A stretch of DNA of 64,000 bases from NCBI GenBank assembly GCA_014607495.2, contig CP053148.1:16864001-16928000 (forward strand), read 5' to 3'. Shown here piece after piece: positions 11,181-24,400 of this stretch. A program made the translations under genes and the position numbers. This DNA is from Carposina sasakii. Taxonomy: Eukaryota > Arthropoda > Insecta > Lepidoptera > Carposinidae. Positions within the stretch are counted from its first letter, which is position 1, and every line of letters starts with the position of its first letter. A model generated the notes under the pieces. That model was not told the origin of the DNA and did not search any database. It saw only the letters and a program-made list of their open reading frames with translations.

Positions 11181-13569
11181 CCAAACGATGTTATCAATGC
11201 GTAGACAGAGTAGAAGTATAGACAAGCTACTGCAATGATAGTAATTATAAGAGTAAGATGGCACGAATGTAAATTATGAAGGTGTGAGCAGGACGAGACT
11301 TAAGTTTTTGTCTCCACTGGCGTATAGGTTTTTTTGTTTGGCATCATTGCTATTGATGACAGACAAATTATTCGTGTCGTAAGAGATTTGATCCAAAACA
11401 ATTAAAGTTTCGTGAAATAGTCAGTTTCGTAAAGTGTGTTTTCGAACCTTAATCAATATCCTACAAGGTACTAAAAGTGTGCAGTTATGGTGAATTGCAG
11501 ATAATTGGCTATAAAGGCCGTAGTGAGCGAAATCAGCCAAACATAACCTTTCATCGGTCAGTTGAATTTTTGATGAGACGCTTTATGTAAATCAAAAGAT
11601 TATTAAGTTAGTCTCTATTTTTCGTCATAATCATGTTAAGTAACGACAAGCAAAAAAGGGGAACGAAAAGTCCGTGCCTATTCTAAAGAACGGGTCAATC
11701 ACGATTAAAAGTTTCCAGAGAGTGTGGCAAGGCAAAAAAGATAGTTGAGGTTATGTGCATGAACATTTATAGAATAATGTACAGAGTGACAACAGTGAAG
11801 CCTTTATAGTAAGCTCAATAACGTATATTCCATGGAGTAGGGATGTGTATTATAGTACAACTTCAGAAACAATCTAGCGTTTAGTCCACCCTGCCCCTGT
11901 ATCGGCTATCTTTTGTGGAAGTTCATAGTGACTATTACTCCTTGAAACTTATTGAACTGGAAACGATATGTATGTGTGTTGGCAAAATTTTCTTCAAAAA
12001 ACGCATTACGTTTCCATTATACTTCCAGATGTTAAGTTTTAATACATGATAATCACTATGAACTGTCAAAAAAGATAGCCGATACGGGGGCTGATCAATG
12101 ATATGCAAGATGCAGATCTGCAATTGGAAACTGATCATGCTTTTGGGTACACTTGATCACAATATCAAAAAAAATATATACATATCTACCAGAAAAAAAA
12201 TCTAAATGTATAAGTGATTGTTACTGACATTTTCTACTTACTGTTTTGACTAGATAATAAAATTGTAGCATATCAATGGTTATCCTTCATGTAAGAGCAT
12301 CATCATGCATGGGCCATCAAAAAAACACAAAAAGTAATAAAATTTGCAAAGTGTATACTAATTTAAGCATAACCTACTAATAATAATACTGATGTAAGTA
12401 CAAGCATAAATGGATATCATACATAGAAAATAAATCAACAGAAATTGACCTCTCCTTAGGTCTGTACTTCATACTACTACATACTATGGCTACATAGTAC
12501 TTATAAGGCATTGCCACCAATACACGCTAAAGTTTACAATAAATGTAAATGTGTAAATATTAATATTATAACGACAGTCAGTCTGCCCAAAAGTTATATA
12601 CTAATTCTGTCTTCCATTCGAAAACGAAATTTCAAAATGTCATTACTAATAAGATATTAGAAATTAAGTATATGTCAACGGAGAAAATGTCAGCTGATTT
12701 TCAAACTAATTAGTTGCCTGGTTAGTATACAACTTGTTTGTCAAGAGTTAATGTTATCAATGTACTTTTTTGATTTTGTTTGTTACCTATTATGATTTAT
12801 GTATTGTAAATGAGAATTTTTTTAAAATTATCTTAGTTGAAGGGACAGTGTTGGAACTTTTTGTAAGGACCTCTGTAGGTAAACTAAGCTAATATCTCTA
12901 TCAATCACTGTCTTAGCTTTTGTGCACCTGTGTGTTTGTCACATAGTTTCCTGGTGAGAAGGGAGAAATAAATAAATAAATGAATAAATTCCTTTTAAAT
13001 CCAACATGTGTTTTTTTTGGCCTAATAAGTGAATAATATATTTAAAATTTTATATGAACAAAAAATATTATATAAGAAAAATGTCATTGCCTTAAGATAT
13101 CAGAAAAAATTAAAGGCTGTTGAGTCAATGGTTTCTTGGCCTGCAATTTGTGACTGATAAAAAATAAAAGTTATCATGTTCTGATTTGCTCTAAGGTTCA
13201 AAGCCAATGTATCGAAGACGTCCGTCTGATGCGTTACAATCTCTACTTAGTTTGTGGATGTATCATCAGTCAGCTGTCAATCGTGCTGTGCTGTCCTGCC
13301 CGTCTAGCATGGCCACGTAATGTAATTATCGATATAGGATTTCGTATCATAACTTTACCACCATTATTATCGATTAATCGAGCATGACCAATGGAATGAT
13401 ACTTTACGATAAGATTTATCACGTGTTATGATATGATAAAGTGCGCGATATGTTAAAGAAAAGTTTCTAGAGTAAAAAAAATGTTTTATTCTTTTTTTCA
13501 ATTGTCTTTCATTCTTTTTTCCTTTTTGACATCAGCACCCGTACGTAGTTTGGTGAGACCATAGAAATG

Positions 13570-14376
13570 TATGGAGATACCAAATCCCTGGGTGAGACCG
13601 AGCGGTCTCACTTTTAAACGTCAAATCTACAGAGCTAAGTAATAACTAGACAAGGCAAGTGTTTCTACTTGGTGTGTAAAAAGGGATTACAACCCACTTT
13701 TATCAGCCCTAATTCATTCAGTCCTGGCTCGAGAACGAGTGTCTATTCTAATTGCAAAGTACATACACTTAGTTTATCTAGTTATAAATAGCTCCGTGAA
13801 TTTGACGTTTAAAAGTGAGACATCTCGCTCTCACCAAATAATTCATCATACGGGTGCAGATGCCTTGTCTAGTTCTGAGAGTTATTACTTAGCTCCTTAG
13901 CTCTGTGGATTTGACGTTTAAAAGCTTTTTTAAAAGTGAGACATCTCGCTTTCACTAAATTCATCATGCGGGTCAGAGGAGATACCAAATCCCTGTGCGG
14001 GTCCTGTACTTGCTGTGGCTGGTATACACGGGTCAAGTACCATATGCACACGATTAAGCATACCTACGGTATTTCGATAATTTTATGCTAGTGCCTGCTG
14101 TGTGGTGCCGGCAGAGTAGAATCACCACTGCATGTTTGCCAATGGATGTAGTAAGAGGTGATTAAGAATTTCCGGGTGAAGAGCAGCAGCACCTCCTGTG
14201 TTGAAAACAGAATCCTAAAATAACTTATCCAACGTGGTTATTAATTGACCAAAAAAACCCCTATGGCAGTGGCCTTAAGGCATATCTGGGGGAGACCTAC
14301 TAACGTATCATCGGTTGAGTGTTTTTCTACACATTTTGTTTGTTCTGGCGTTACGCCAGGGATTTGGTATCTCCGT
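13570..14376. repeat. Compound foldback upstream of Taf4
   Basis: GAGATACCAAATCCCTG occurs at about 13576 and 13980 and in inverted form at about 14359. CTTTTAAACGTCAAATC with ACTAGACAAGGCA near 13608-13660 is inverted at 13862-13940 (TGCCTTGTCTAGTT, GATTTGACGTTTAAAAG). A further direct copy of TTTGACGTTTAAAAGTGAGA lies at 13800. It looks like a rearranged inverted-repeat element. It ends less than 300 bp before the Taf4 start codon. Confidence 0.6.
14093..14310 (+). mobile_element. RTE-derived short repeat (family F), old copy
   Basis: TGCTGTGTGGTGCCGGCAGA, AGCAGCACCTCCTGTGTTGA and CTGGGGGAGACCTACTAACG mark the same series as at 42572 and 48838, more diverged. It is embedded in the compound foldback. 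Confidence 0.6.
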
Positions 14377-14660
14377 TACGCGACCAATAATACGCGACGC
14401 ATGTTCCGTCAGATATGAAGGCTCCTAACCGTAAACGGAAACTGGCCGACTGGTCGGTAGTGTTTTTTTATTAAACACCAAACAATGCGCGAGTCCATTA
14501 TCAAAGTGTTCCTATATGTTTCACACTAAATCGAGAGATGCGAATACTCGATTTTTAATTAAATTATATTAATCGTTAAAATACTAATCGATTTTTATCG
14601 TTTTGTCCCATAGTTACCGGTTTTTACGTGTGAGTGGTCATTTCCGCCGATTTGTATAAA

Positions 14661-15404
14661 ATGGCGTCAGCCGAGTTTTTGGAGCAAGCATTGTCCACGG
14701 ATGTCGACCAGAACGCTGTGAACGCTGTAATAGGTTCTCTTGAAAACCAGTTAGTAAAATCCGTGTCATCGCAATCAAGTCACAGCAGTGTAATAAACGT
14801 TACTCAGACACACCAATCTAATCAAATATCTCTTGGCGTTCAAAAATATACGGATCATACAAGAGATAGTGCTATTTTGCCAAGTGTAAATAGTGGTTTG
14901 TTATTTAATAATGTGCAACACAGTAGTGGAGAACATTTAAAAGTATATTCACAAGCGCCGACTTTGAGTAACGCATCAAATAGACTGACTATTCCAGCAA
15001 ACGGGTGTTTAAACTTACCACAGAGTCAGATAATTACTATACCAACTAGTGTTCTAACTCAGCAGAGTAAGACAGTCGCCATGCAGCCTCCTCTAGTCAT
15101 AAAGCAAGGCACTTCGTCGGCCCAGGTGGGCTTGCAGTCTGGAATGGTAACAGTGCCTATGACTGTGAGCTCAAGCATGCCCACTTCAATATCAAATGTG
15201 ATGGCTTTGAACAAACCTCAAAATGTAGTGGTTACAACGCAAAACATTGGTTCAGCACAGTCGGCTATCATTCCCAATGTTCAAATACTGAATATGCGGC
15301 CAGGTGCACCCTCACTAGCCGCCCAAAAGTCTGTGGCCACAGTGTCTCCAAGAGTTGTGATTGGCTCACCACAAGTAGTTGGAGCACGAGCTGCGGCACC
15401 AGGC
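14661..15404 (+). CDS. Taf4: Taf4 coding exon 1
   Basis: It encodes residues 1-248, beginning [20 protein letters not shown], and ends in phase 0 at GGC before GTAAGT. The sequence is rich in Ser, Val, Gln and Asn, as in TAF4 activator-contact regions. An in-frame GTG at 14634 is not a likely start. The following intron (15405-19638) holds a 78-bp tandem duplication, an RTE LINE and a large inverted repeat. Confidence 0.93.
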
Positions 15405-18400
15405 GTAAGTTGCCTTTTAAAGTACTAGCTGTATCATTTCATTAGCAGTTCATTATACTTGCCCTGTATCTGAGATGAATAACTTGTAAGTTGTATTTTT
15501 GAACAAAAACAGTATTTAGTAATATCTCAGTCAGGTATAGGACAGAGGCATATTAACACATTTAGTGCTGGCGAGTATGTATTTGCATCTTTTATACTTT
15601 CTAGAGGTGCCACTGACTCTTATTTGTGTCCTCGCATTAGGCGTTGACACCAATTTGGCACCCTTAGAAAATCTGCCAGCAGTGAATATGTTAATACACA
15701 AGCTTCTACTGAAGGCATTTCTGAAACTATTCACACCAGGTCCAGAAAATCTGCCAGCAGTGAATGTGTTAATACACAAGCTTCTACTGAAGGCATTTCT
15801 GGTAATATTCACACCAGGTCCAGATCCAATAAAGACGCATGTTGGGGACTTCTCGTTTCATTCATAGCACTCATGTTTAACAACATTTTCACCTAAATTA
15901 ATTATATTTGTTACTTTTGTACATATTTAGTCTTGCTACATGCTAGTTTTTCTACTTCCTTAATCCTAATAATGCAAACATGTTAAGATTATTAAATGTC
16001 CTAGATGTTGCTAAAGTGCTCCACTTTCCATCAATGTTCTTAGAGGCAGCATTTCTTTTGTGAAACAATTTCAAAAGTGACGGAGTAATAATAATAAGCC
16101 CTTTTATTCTGAACTTATATAGGTTTAGATGCTAACTAAGAAATTACAATATATCTCTGAGTTCAGAGTGCCTTTTGGCGTAGGCCTCCTCCAACAATTT
16201 CTATTGTGGTCTGTCGCGTGCTACCCTTCTCCAATGATGTCCAGCTGTGAGCTTTAGATCATCCTCCCATCTTGTTAGTTGCCATCCTCTGTTTCTTTTG
16301 CCATCTCTGGGATACCAGTCAGTGACGCTGGTACACCATTTCTCATGTGTATCATGGATCATATGTCCCGTCCATCTCCACTTTTTTTTATCAATTTGAG
16401 TTAGTATGTCAACAATTTTAGTTTTCTCTCTTATTATGCTGCTTCTCACTCTGTCCTGTTTCTTTATTCCTGTCAAGCTTCTCTCCATAGCTTTCTGGCA
16501 ATGTTCTAGTTTTTCTCTATGATTTTTAGTGAGTGCCTAGGTCTCGCATCCATATGTGATTACTGGGAGTACACATGTGTTGTACACTTTCCTTTTTATT
16601 CGCATACTTGTCTCCTTAGATTTGAAGACTTCCTTCAGAGACCAGTATTTTTTCCACCCCTTCATTGTTCTATTTCTTTAGACGTTTGGTCTTTGTGAGA
16701 TATTATCTGACCCAGATAGGTGTACTCTGGCACATATTCGAGTATTTGGTTGTCAATTTTCAGAGTTAGTGAGCAGTCATTGTTCATGTATAGGCTGATG
16801 TGTTTTAGGCTATCGAAAGCTTTGGTGTAGTCAATAAATGCCATATACAGTTTCTTATTATACTCATTATACTTTTTTACTATTTGTTTCACTGTGAGTA
16901 TGTGGTTTAAAGTGGAATAGCTCTTCCTAAAGCCAGATTGCTCTCGTGGTTGGTTTTCGTCTAGCTTTTGACTTATTCTTCCTAGTATAACTTTAGAAAA
17001 CACCTTATAAATATTAGACATTAAACTAATCGGTCGGTAGTTCCCAATATCATCTTTTTGGCCTTTTTTGAAGATAAGGATTATGTTTGATGTTTTCCAT
17101 TGTGTAGGGATTGTTCCTGTTACTAGAATTTCGTTGAATAATGAGGTGAGTATTGGAAGTAGTTCTTCAAGGGTGCCTTTGAGAAGTTCGTTTGTCACTT
17201 TGTCTGGCCCTGGAGCTTTTTGCCTCTTTTGACTGAGTATAGCTTTCATTACTTTGTTGGCTACTATCCTTGGTTCAGTTACCCCATTCACCGGCTCTCT
17301 GTTGGAGTCTATACATGTTACTTGTTTATTGTCTGAGTATGAATAGAGGTCTTGGTAGAAGTTTGTAGCTATTTCGTTTATTGTTAGCCTATTCGAGGAT
17401 CTCTCAGTTCTTTAAGAGCTTTATTTACTCCTCCTGTTTTTATTATGTGCTCTTCCAGGGTTTTGATTCTCTTGGTCTTTCTATCTTTTACTAATGTTCT
17501 GTCTAATTTCCTTACTTAGTTTGGTTATAGTTTTTATGTTGTCCCTTTTAGGGTGTTTTTTTAAAGAAGGTTTTTCCTTTCTGATATTAGTTGTAGCGTT
17601 GTGTCACTTAGTTCATACTTGCTTCTTCTGCTGTTATCAGACTTTCCTTGTGCTAGTAGATTTTCTAGTTTTTTATATCTTGCAAGAGCATTAGTGTTGC
17701 TTGGGATTAGTTCCTTATTTAATTCCCTAAGAGATTGTGTTATTTTTTAAAAGTTTCTGTGCTGTGGTGTCCTATGGTATGTGGGGCATTATGCTTTCTA
17801 GATATCTTTGGTGGTTCTGTTCTTAAGTTGCTTCTTACCATGCAATGGTTTATATTGAAGTTGAATCTGCTTAGGACCGACGTGTCTGTGAAGGATTTCG
17901 GATAGTTTGTTAATATATAGTCAATTTCATTTTTAACACTTCCATCGGGGGAGATCCATGTCCACTTATTCTTTTGGTTTTTCATGTACAAACTATTCAA
18001 GACAGTTAGGTTGTGCTGCAATAGGAATTCAAGTAGCAATTCGCCATGTGGACTTCTTCCTCGGCCAAAATTTCCCAGGACAAATTCTTCCTTGCATTGT
18101 CTAGCTCCAACTTGAGCATTGAAGTCACCCATCAGAATAATATAGTTGTTTGAGTGCTTTGTTACTATCTCTGTTAATTCTTTGTAGAAAAGTTCAATTT
18201 CTGTTTTTGTTGCTTGCTCTGTTGGAGCATAGACTTGTATGAGCGACCATATCTTTTTGTATCCTGGTATGTTGATGTTAAGGATGGCTTATTCGCTCCG
18301 AGATTCCAATTAGCTCTTGTATGTGTTGTTTTAGTGACTGTTTGATCATGAATCCTACTCCTCTTTGGCCGGCTGTTTCTCCTTTATGGAATAATTATAG

Positions 18401-21400
18401 CCAGAGCGTTCCTCGATGTTCTCGCCTCGTCTTCGCATCTCGCTAATGCCCAGGATATCCCATTTTATGTCTTCAAGGGCCTTTTCTAGTTCATGTAGGC
18501 ATTCTTCAGTTCTGAGAGTGAGGGAGTAACTAACTGTAAAATTATCATAATTATGATACTAGTGGCTGCCCAAACCCAGCATTGCACCGGTGCAAAGCTG
18601 GATCAGGATGCTAGTTATACAGTGTGTCTGGACAACGGTGTCTGACCCGTTAGGGTGCAGTAATATTGACAAAACCACTGTAATAAAACATTTTATCCAC
18701 ACTATAAAAAAATTACAGCAATTTTTTTTTTTTTGGTTTCTGAGTTCGGATAGTTTCATTTATTTAACAATATCTACCGATGTACAGGGCCTATAAGCAT
18801 AGGAAAGAATTCATTTGACAGCTAAAAGAGTAGGCAATAAGTTAACATCAAAAAGTCATATTCAATTAATCACAACGCCTAGACTAGTTGGCTTAAAGCT
18901 AAGGTATTAACATAAATTTTTAGGTAATAACTTAGTGTATGTAATAAAAAGTGGGAAAAAAGATATGTTCATGATCTAGGTTTTTTGTAATATTTAAAAA
19001 TTGAAAAATCAACATCACATTTTATTATTTTTTTAATGTTTCAAGTGTTTTAAAAAGATTTTAATGGGAGCTTTGATAAACTTTTTAATGTCAACTTATT
19101 GCTTACTATTTAAGCTGTCGAATGTATTCTTTTTTTTAAATAAATGAAACCACCCAGACTCAGAAACAAAAAAATTAAAACAGCTGCAATTTTTAATAGT
19201 ATGAATAAAAAGTTTTAATACAGTGGATTTGTTGATAAAATCGATCATATTATTGCACCCTAACAGGTTGGATACAATTGTAATGTGATAACAATTTCCC
19301 ATGTCTTTTTGTTTATTTCCTATTGCATTTTTGTACAAAGTGTATTAAAACAAACTTATGTGCATAGCTTAATGCAATGTGCTAATTGGGCTTTACGTAT
19401 AACAGGTGTTCCACCAACACAGCTTCACTCATGCTAACTCTTACTTACCTACGACAGGATAATATCGCACACATCATCATTCATCCTATAAATAAAGTTC
19501 TAACAAGTGACCCGCTTCATACTATCTGTGGGTTATTGTAAGAACAATTAACAACTGCGCATATATCTAGAAATTGAAAGAGGCGTTCATTTTTAGATCA
19601 CTCTTCAAACACTACAAAGTCTCCAAGCTGGGCAGCAGAGTCATTTGTTGTTAAAGACTGAGAACGGTCAGTACCAGCTGCTGAGGGTGGGGCCTGCTCC
19701 TGCCAGCACCCTCGCGCCTCAGGCTCAGGCCATCCGCCTGTCTACCGTGCCCACAGTAAGTAGGCACTCCTCTACCCACACTCATTTGAAATTGGACAAA
19801 CATGATATACTTTCACTTACTAATTCCATCTCGTACTTATGTGGACCGAGCCTGGCGAGAATGACTTCACTCTTCACTTCTACAGCTAAAAGTAAGTTTC
19901 CTAACCCCCTTTAATAGTTTGACTGGGTCATTTCCCTTGTCCAATTTCAATAGGCCATTCATGCATGTTCTATAACGGTGGAGGTGCATGCGATAACAAG
20001 GTAAGAGAAATCTATACTTCAATCATCATGTAATTACTACTAATTTGCCTGTTGTAGTGTAGGAGAGGCCATGGAATGTAAAGCATTGACAGCCTTTCTG
20101 TTATTATATAGAGATGCACTTGCCAAAAGCATGGATGGTAGTTTGGTGTTATTCTATGTACTTATGTAAGATAACTATTTGTCAATTCATGTTGGTAGAA
20201 ACTATGCCTCATGTACACACTTTATGTTGCAAGTTGTATTTTCTCTTAAAGTTTGCGATTATAATTAGTTAGGCTTATTATTCTTAGGCATAATTGGATA
20301 ATGAATGGCATATGATACATTATGAAAACTATTTCCTGTGCTTGCAAAAAACAAGCTCCACTTAAAGAGGATTTATGTGTAATTAATAAATTAGGCTACA
20401 CTATAACGAATTAATCATTACCTATTTTTTTTATATAAATAGCTCTTGTGGGATAAATTGTCAGTGCAGTAGCTGACAGGGAGTGTACCGCAGTGTGTCT
20501 TGTTTAACCCTGACGTTGGCAGGTTCGTCGATAGTCGACGGAGCCATTTATATTTTAAAAAGTTGAAGTTGACAGAGAGTGTGTTAGAAGCCCAATAGAT
20601 TACAATAACAAGTAGGTTTAGTTTTAGCAAAGAAAACAAGGAAAAAAAGGATTAGGCATGTTTTGAGCTTTTGAATGAAAGATAATAAAGTCTTACATTT
20701 GATTTTAATGTTTGATTACAACCAGTTAAACAATTTTTGCGCATGATATAAAGATTTGATGGCCACTTAGAGTTTGGTAAGGGTAATATAAGAGTGGATG
20801 CCATTCTGAACGTTGTTCAATTCTGCAGCATCCTGGCGTGGCAACGGTGTCGACCAGCGTCGCGCCAATAGCTGGGCCCATACCACAGACCCAGGTGGCA
20901 GCGCCGGTAGCAGTTGCATCGGTGGCCAACGTGCCCACGCCGGTGCAGCAGCCGGCAATGCAGCCGGCGATGCAGCCGCAAACGGTAGCGCAACCTCCTA
21001 TGGTGACTACTCAGGTAAGTTTCTTCTTACTTACTTACTTCTTACTCTACCACTTCTTACTATCTTAACAATGATGAAGGTTGTTTTAGTTTTTATGAAA
21101 TACGTATACCATTTAAGACGCATTAAACTTTAACTGAATCATTACAAAATAATTTAAATATTGTTTAAGCTAAATCTTGCACAAATTAGACATAGACAAA
21201 TATTGTATTGGGGCTTACATTAGACAAAAACTGTGTTATTACAAAAGAATTTAAACCCTTTTTATGCTAAACATGCCCTAAATTTGGCAGATATGCCATG
21301 CATTTTGCTGTCAAATGTCATATTTAAATTGAGTCTAACCTTAGGCGCTGAGAAGCGTGAGATCTGTCCTAATTTTATAAAAAGATATGGCATACTCAAA

Positions 21401-24400
21401 GACAGCTTTTTATCTTATAATTAGTCATTGCTGTTGGTCTGGATCAATACATTTCCATCTCCTCCACCAGAAACCGTCGGATAATACAAAGGAGAAGTGC
21501 AGGAACTTCCTGGCTAACCTCCTAGATCTGTCAAGCAAGGAGCCCAAGTCGGTGGAGAGGAATGTACGGAATCTAATCCAGGAGCTAATAGATGCGAAGG
21601 TGGAGCCAGAGGAGTTCTGTGACCGACTGGAGAAGCTTTGAACGCCAGTCCGCAGCCTTGCCTGATTGGCTTCCTGAAGGTGAGGATCAGCTTTGGATAT
21701 TTCGTCGGGGTCATTGACCGTAATTCTTCGTAATCCGCGTGAGCACTTAGGCACAGCAAAGCTTTAATTGTAAAACAGTAGTGTCCAAGGTAAAAAACGG
21801 GCGTCATCGACTTACTTCGTGTTTCCTTCCTTCTCAGAAATCACATTTATATTTATTTGTTTGTGACAGAGTTGAAATTAGGAGTGTTTCACTAAATTAC
21901 TTTTCGAGATTTCTTTTTTAATGTTGATATACGATTGTTTACGATGTTTTGCGATGGCCATTATAATATAATACTTTATTTCTGTGTAACTATATAACTA
22001 TCATGCTATGCAGTTGATACACATAAACAACTCTGCTTCCCACTTCTAGAAAAGTCTTCCACTTCTGAGGCAATCGTTGGTGACCAAAGAGCTGGAGATA
22101 GTGGGCATAAACCCACCGTCTCCAAATATAGCGTTCGCTCACGGACAGGCTCCTATGCAGCCGGTATTGCAATCGCATCCCAATTTGCAGGTAAGTGAAG
22201 TCACTTTACGAAATTCTATAAGTGTGGACCTGTTATTGCCTCCCTGTCTATAATTCTAACTAGGTATGTATCTATAGTTATAAATGGCTGTTGGTCTTCC
22301 TGAAATTATAAAATAAAATTCAAATCATTTAATTTGTCTGTACTTAGTTAAATATGTCTATTTTGTATGAGACATGTGAAGGAGAGAGATTATTTTAGCA
22401 TTTTTCATATGTGTGTTTATTTTTACGTGTTTTATTATAGTGGCTTAACTACTACTGTAATTTTGATGAGTGGAATGCCAATTACTTTAATAGCCTACGC
22501 AGACGACGTACTTTTCTCCGCGGGGGCATAGAGGAATAAGATGTAGACATAGAGTGCTAATGTCATACTAACAGTTTCGATGCACCATTAGACTTTTCGG
22601 TGCCTCACAATTCCAGTCCTTCACACTTAGATTGCATTACCTTATGAAATACGCGATCTGTCTCTTGATAATTTTAAACGCAAAATTCACAATTTGTTAC
22701 TGGATAATTGTTACTATTCTGTTGATGAGTATTTGGGTGCTTTCTAATCTAATTTAATTTATTATTATTTTTTATTACTTATATATGTATGACACTTGCA
22801 ATGAATAATATTATTGAGTCTGACTTGTACCTATGTACGGAAATCTGCATGCTACTTATATAAAATTTGTCTACAGGGCACGTTTAATTATTTAGTGAAG
22901 TATATTTGTACGCCTAAATAGGCAGATTTTCGCGGACATTACACCAATATTTAAGACACCATACTCGTACATTGACATTGTATAATATCATTGTATTATC
23001 TACATACCGGAAATCAGACAAATAAACAATATTTCATTTCATTTCACTGCCGAAATTGACCTTAGTATGGAGAATTCTTAAACAACTCAGGAATGTTCAT
23101 ACAATCTTGACAAATAAACATGTGACTTCCGAGTCTCGAAATAGGTTCTCTAAAGAGGGCTAAATTACATAGCTTTTCACTTAACATATACTTTCTGTTA
23201 CACCCTTTGTAGGTACCAACGTAAATGAGTTTCGGAACCCAGAATAGAGATGGTGTGGTGCTTCAAATGACGTAAGTGAGGTGACACAAAATCACCGAGT
23301 TGGCTCCCTCAGTCACACAGGTTCTATTTTTGAAATCTCATTTTTTTTAGGAATACCGCGTACTTTTGTCCGCCTCGGTCCCTGCATGTCCGCGGGTATT
23401 CGACGGACTAAAATACGCGGTATTTTAATCAGACGTTTGCGTTGATCGATATATTTGTAAGCGTTCTATTTTATTGACGGAGCGTGCTTTTCCGCCGCCG
23501 AAAAGTAAGTCGTCTGCGTAGGCAATTACGGTTTCCAGTGTAGTTTTCAAACGACTTTATTCCTTCAGATAAGACCGCCACCGAAATCGGGCACCATAGC
23601 GGTACTACAAAACATTCCGGTGCAAACGAAAATCAAGGTATCCGGCGGCAAGGCGATGACGGTCGGAGGCAAGGCCAACTTCCGTCCACAAGGGCCCTCC
23701 GGAGGCCTACAAACCGTGCTGACCGGGTCAAAGTCTTTACTCAAAGATAAAGATAAGAAATCCATGCCGTTCTCGTCGCAGCCGTTTGTGGACGATAAGA
23801 TGGCGGGAGACGATGATATTAATGACGTGGCGGCCATGGGAGGTGTCAATCTGGCTGAGGAAACGCAGAGGATATTGGGGTCCACCGAGATGATTGGTAC
23901 ACAGATTAGGTAAGACGCTCGTCTCTGTAAGAGTTAAAGGGCAGGATGATAGGTTAGCAAGTAGATTAGCCGAGACATTGTTGTAGATACCGTGGAGGAG
24001 ACTAAGATATTCATAGATACGATAGATGAGGGGAGTAAGGCATGTCATCCTGTGACTGGTTCACACTATGCTTCATAAGTTCCATTGTTATTGATTACTC
24101 TGCATACATTACAACTTTTGTAGTATCCGCCATATGTACATGTTCACAACGTACACCGTTACTTAGGTCCTGCAAAGACGAGTCTCTGGTCCCATTGTCA
24201 GTAATGCAGGCGAGGGTGAAAGCGGTCTGTGCTAAGCATGGCCTTGAAGAGCCATCGCCGGACGTGGCCATGTTACTGAGCCACGCGCTACACGAACGGA
24301 TGAAGAATCTGATTGAAAAGCTCGCAGTGATTGCCCAGCATAGGATTGATATGATTGTAAAGGTTAGTGGCGTTATTTACGTAATGTAATATGGCCTATA

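Larger units (their letters stand above)
1..14660. other. Gene-free, repeat-rich region upstream of Taf4
   Basis: No open reading frame here resembles a known protein, and only two weak minus-strand exon-like stretches were noticed (6153-6224 and 9548-9619, see findings). Much of the DNA is interspersed repeats listed separately. Stretches in which I see nothing specific include 1-520, 5690-6430, 6550-7015, 9640-10770 and 11190-13560, all AT-rich. Regulatory DNA of Taf4 presumably lies at the right end, but I could not identify a TATA box or initiator. Confidence 0.6.

Noticed and set aside
15531..15867. Overlapping frames on both strands with repeated [12 protein letters not shown] / KLLLKAFL words
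   Set aside because: They are products of a 78-bp tandem DNA repeat; 78 is divisible by three, so any open frame repeats.
19756..19914. Extension of Taf4 exon 2 by read-through of the open frame
   Set aside because: A consensus donor GTAAGT ends the exon and the downstream residues are not TAF4-like.
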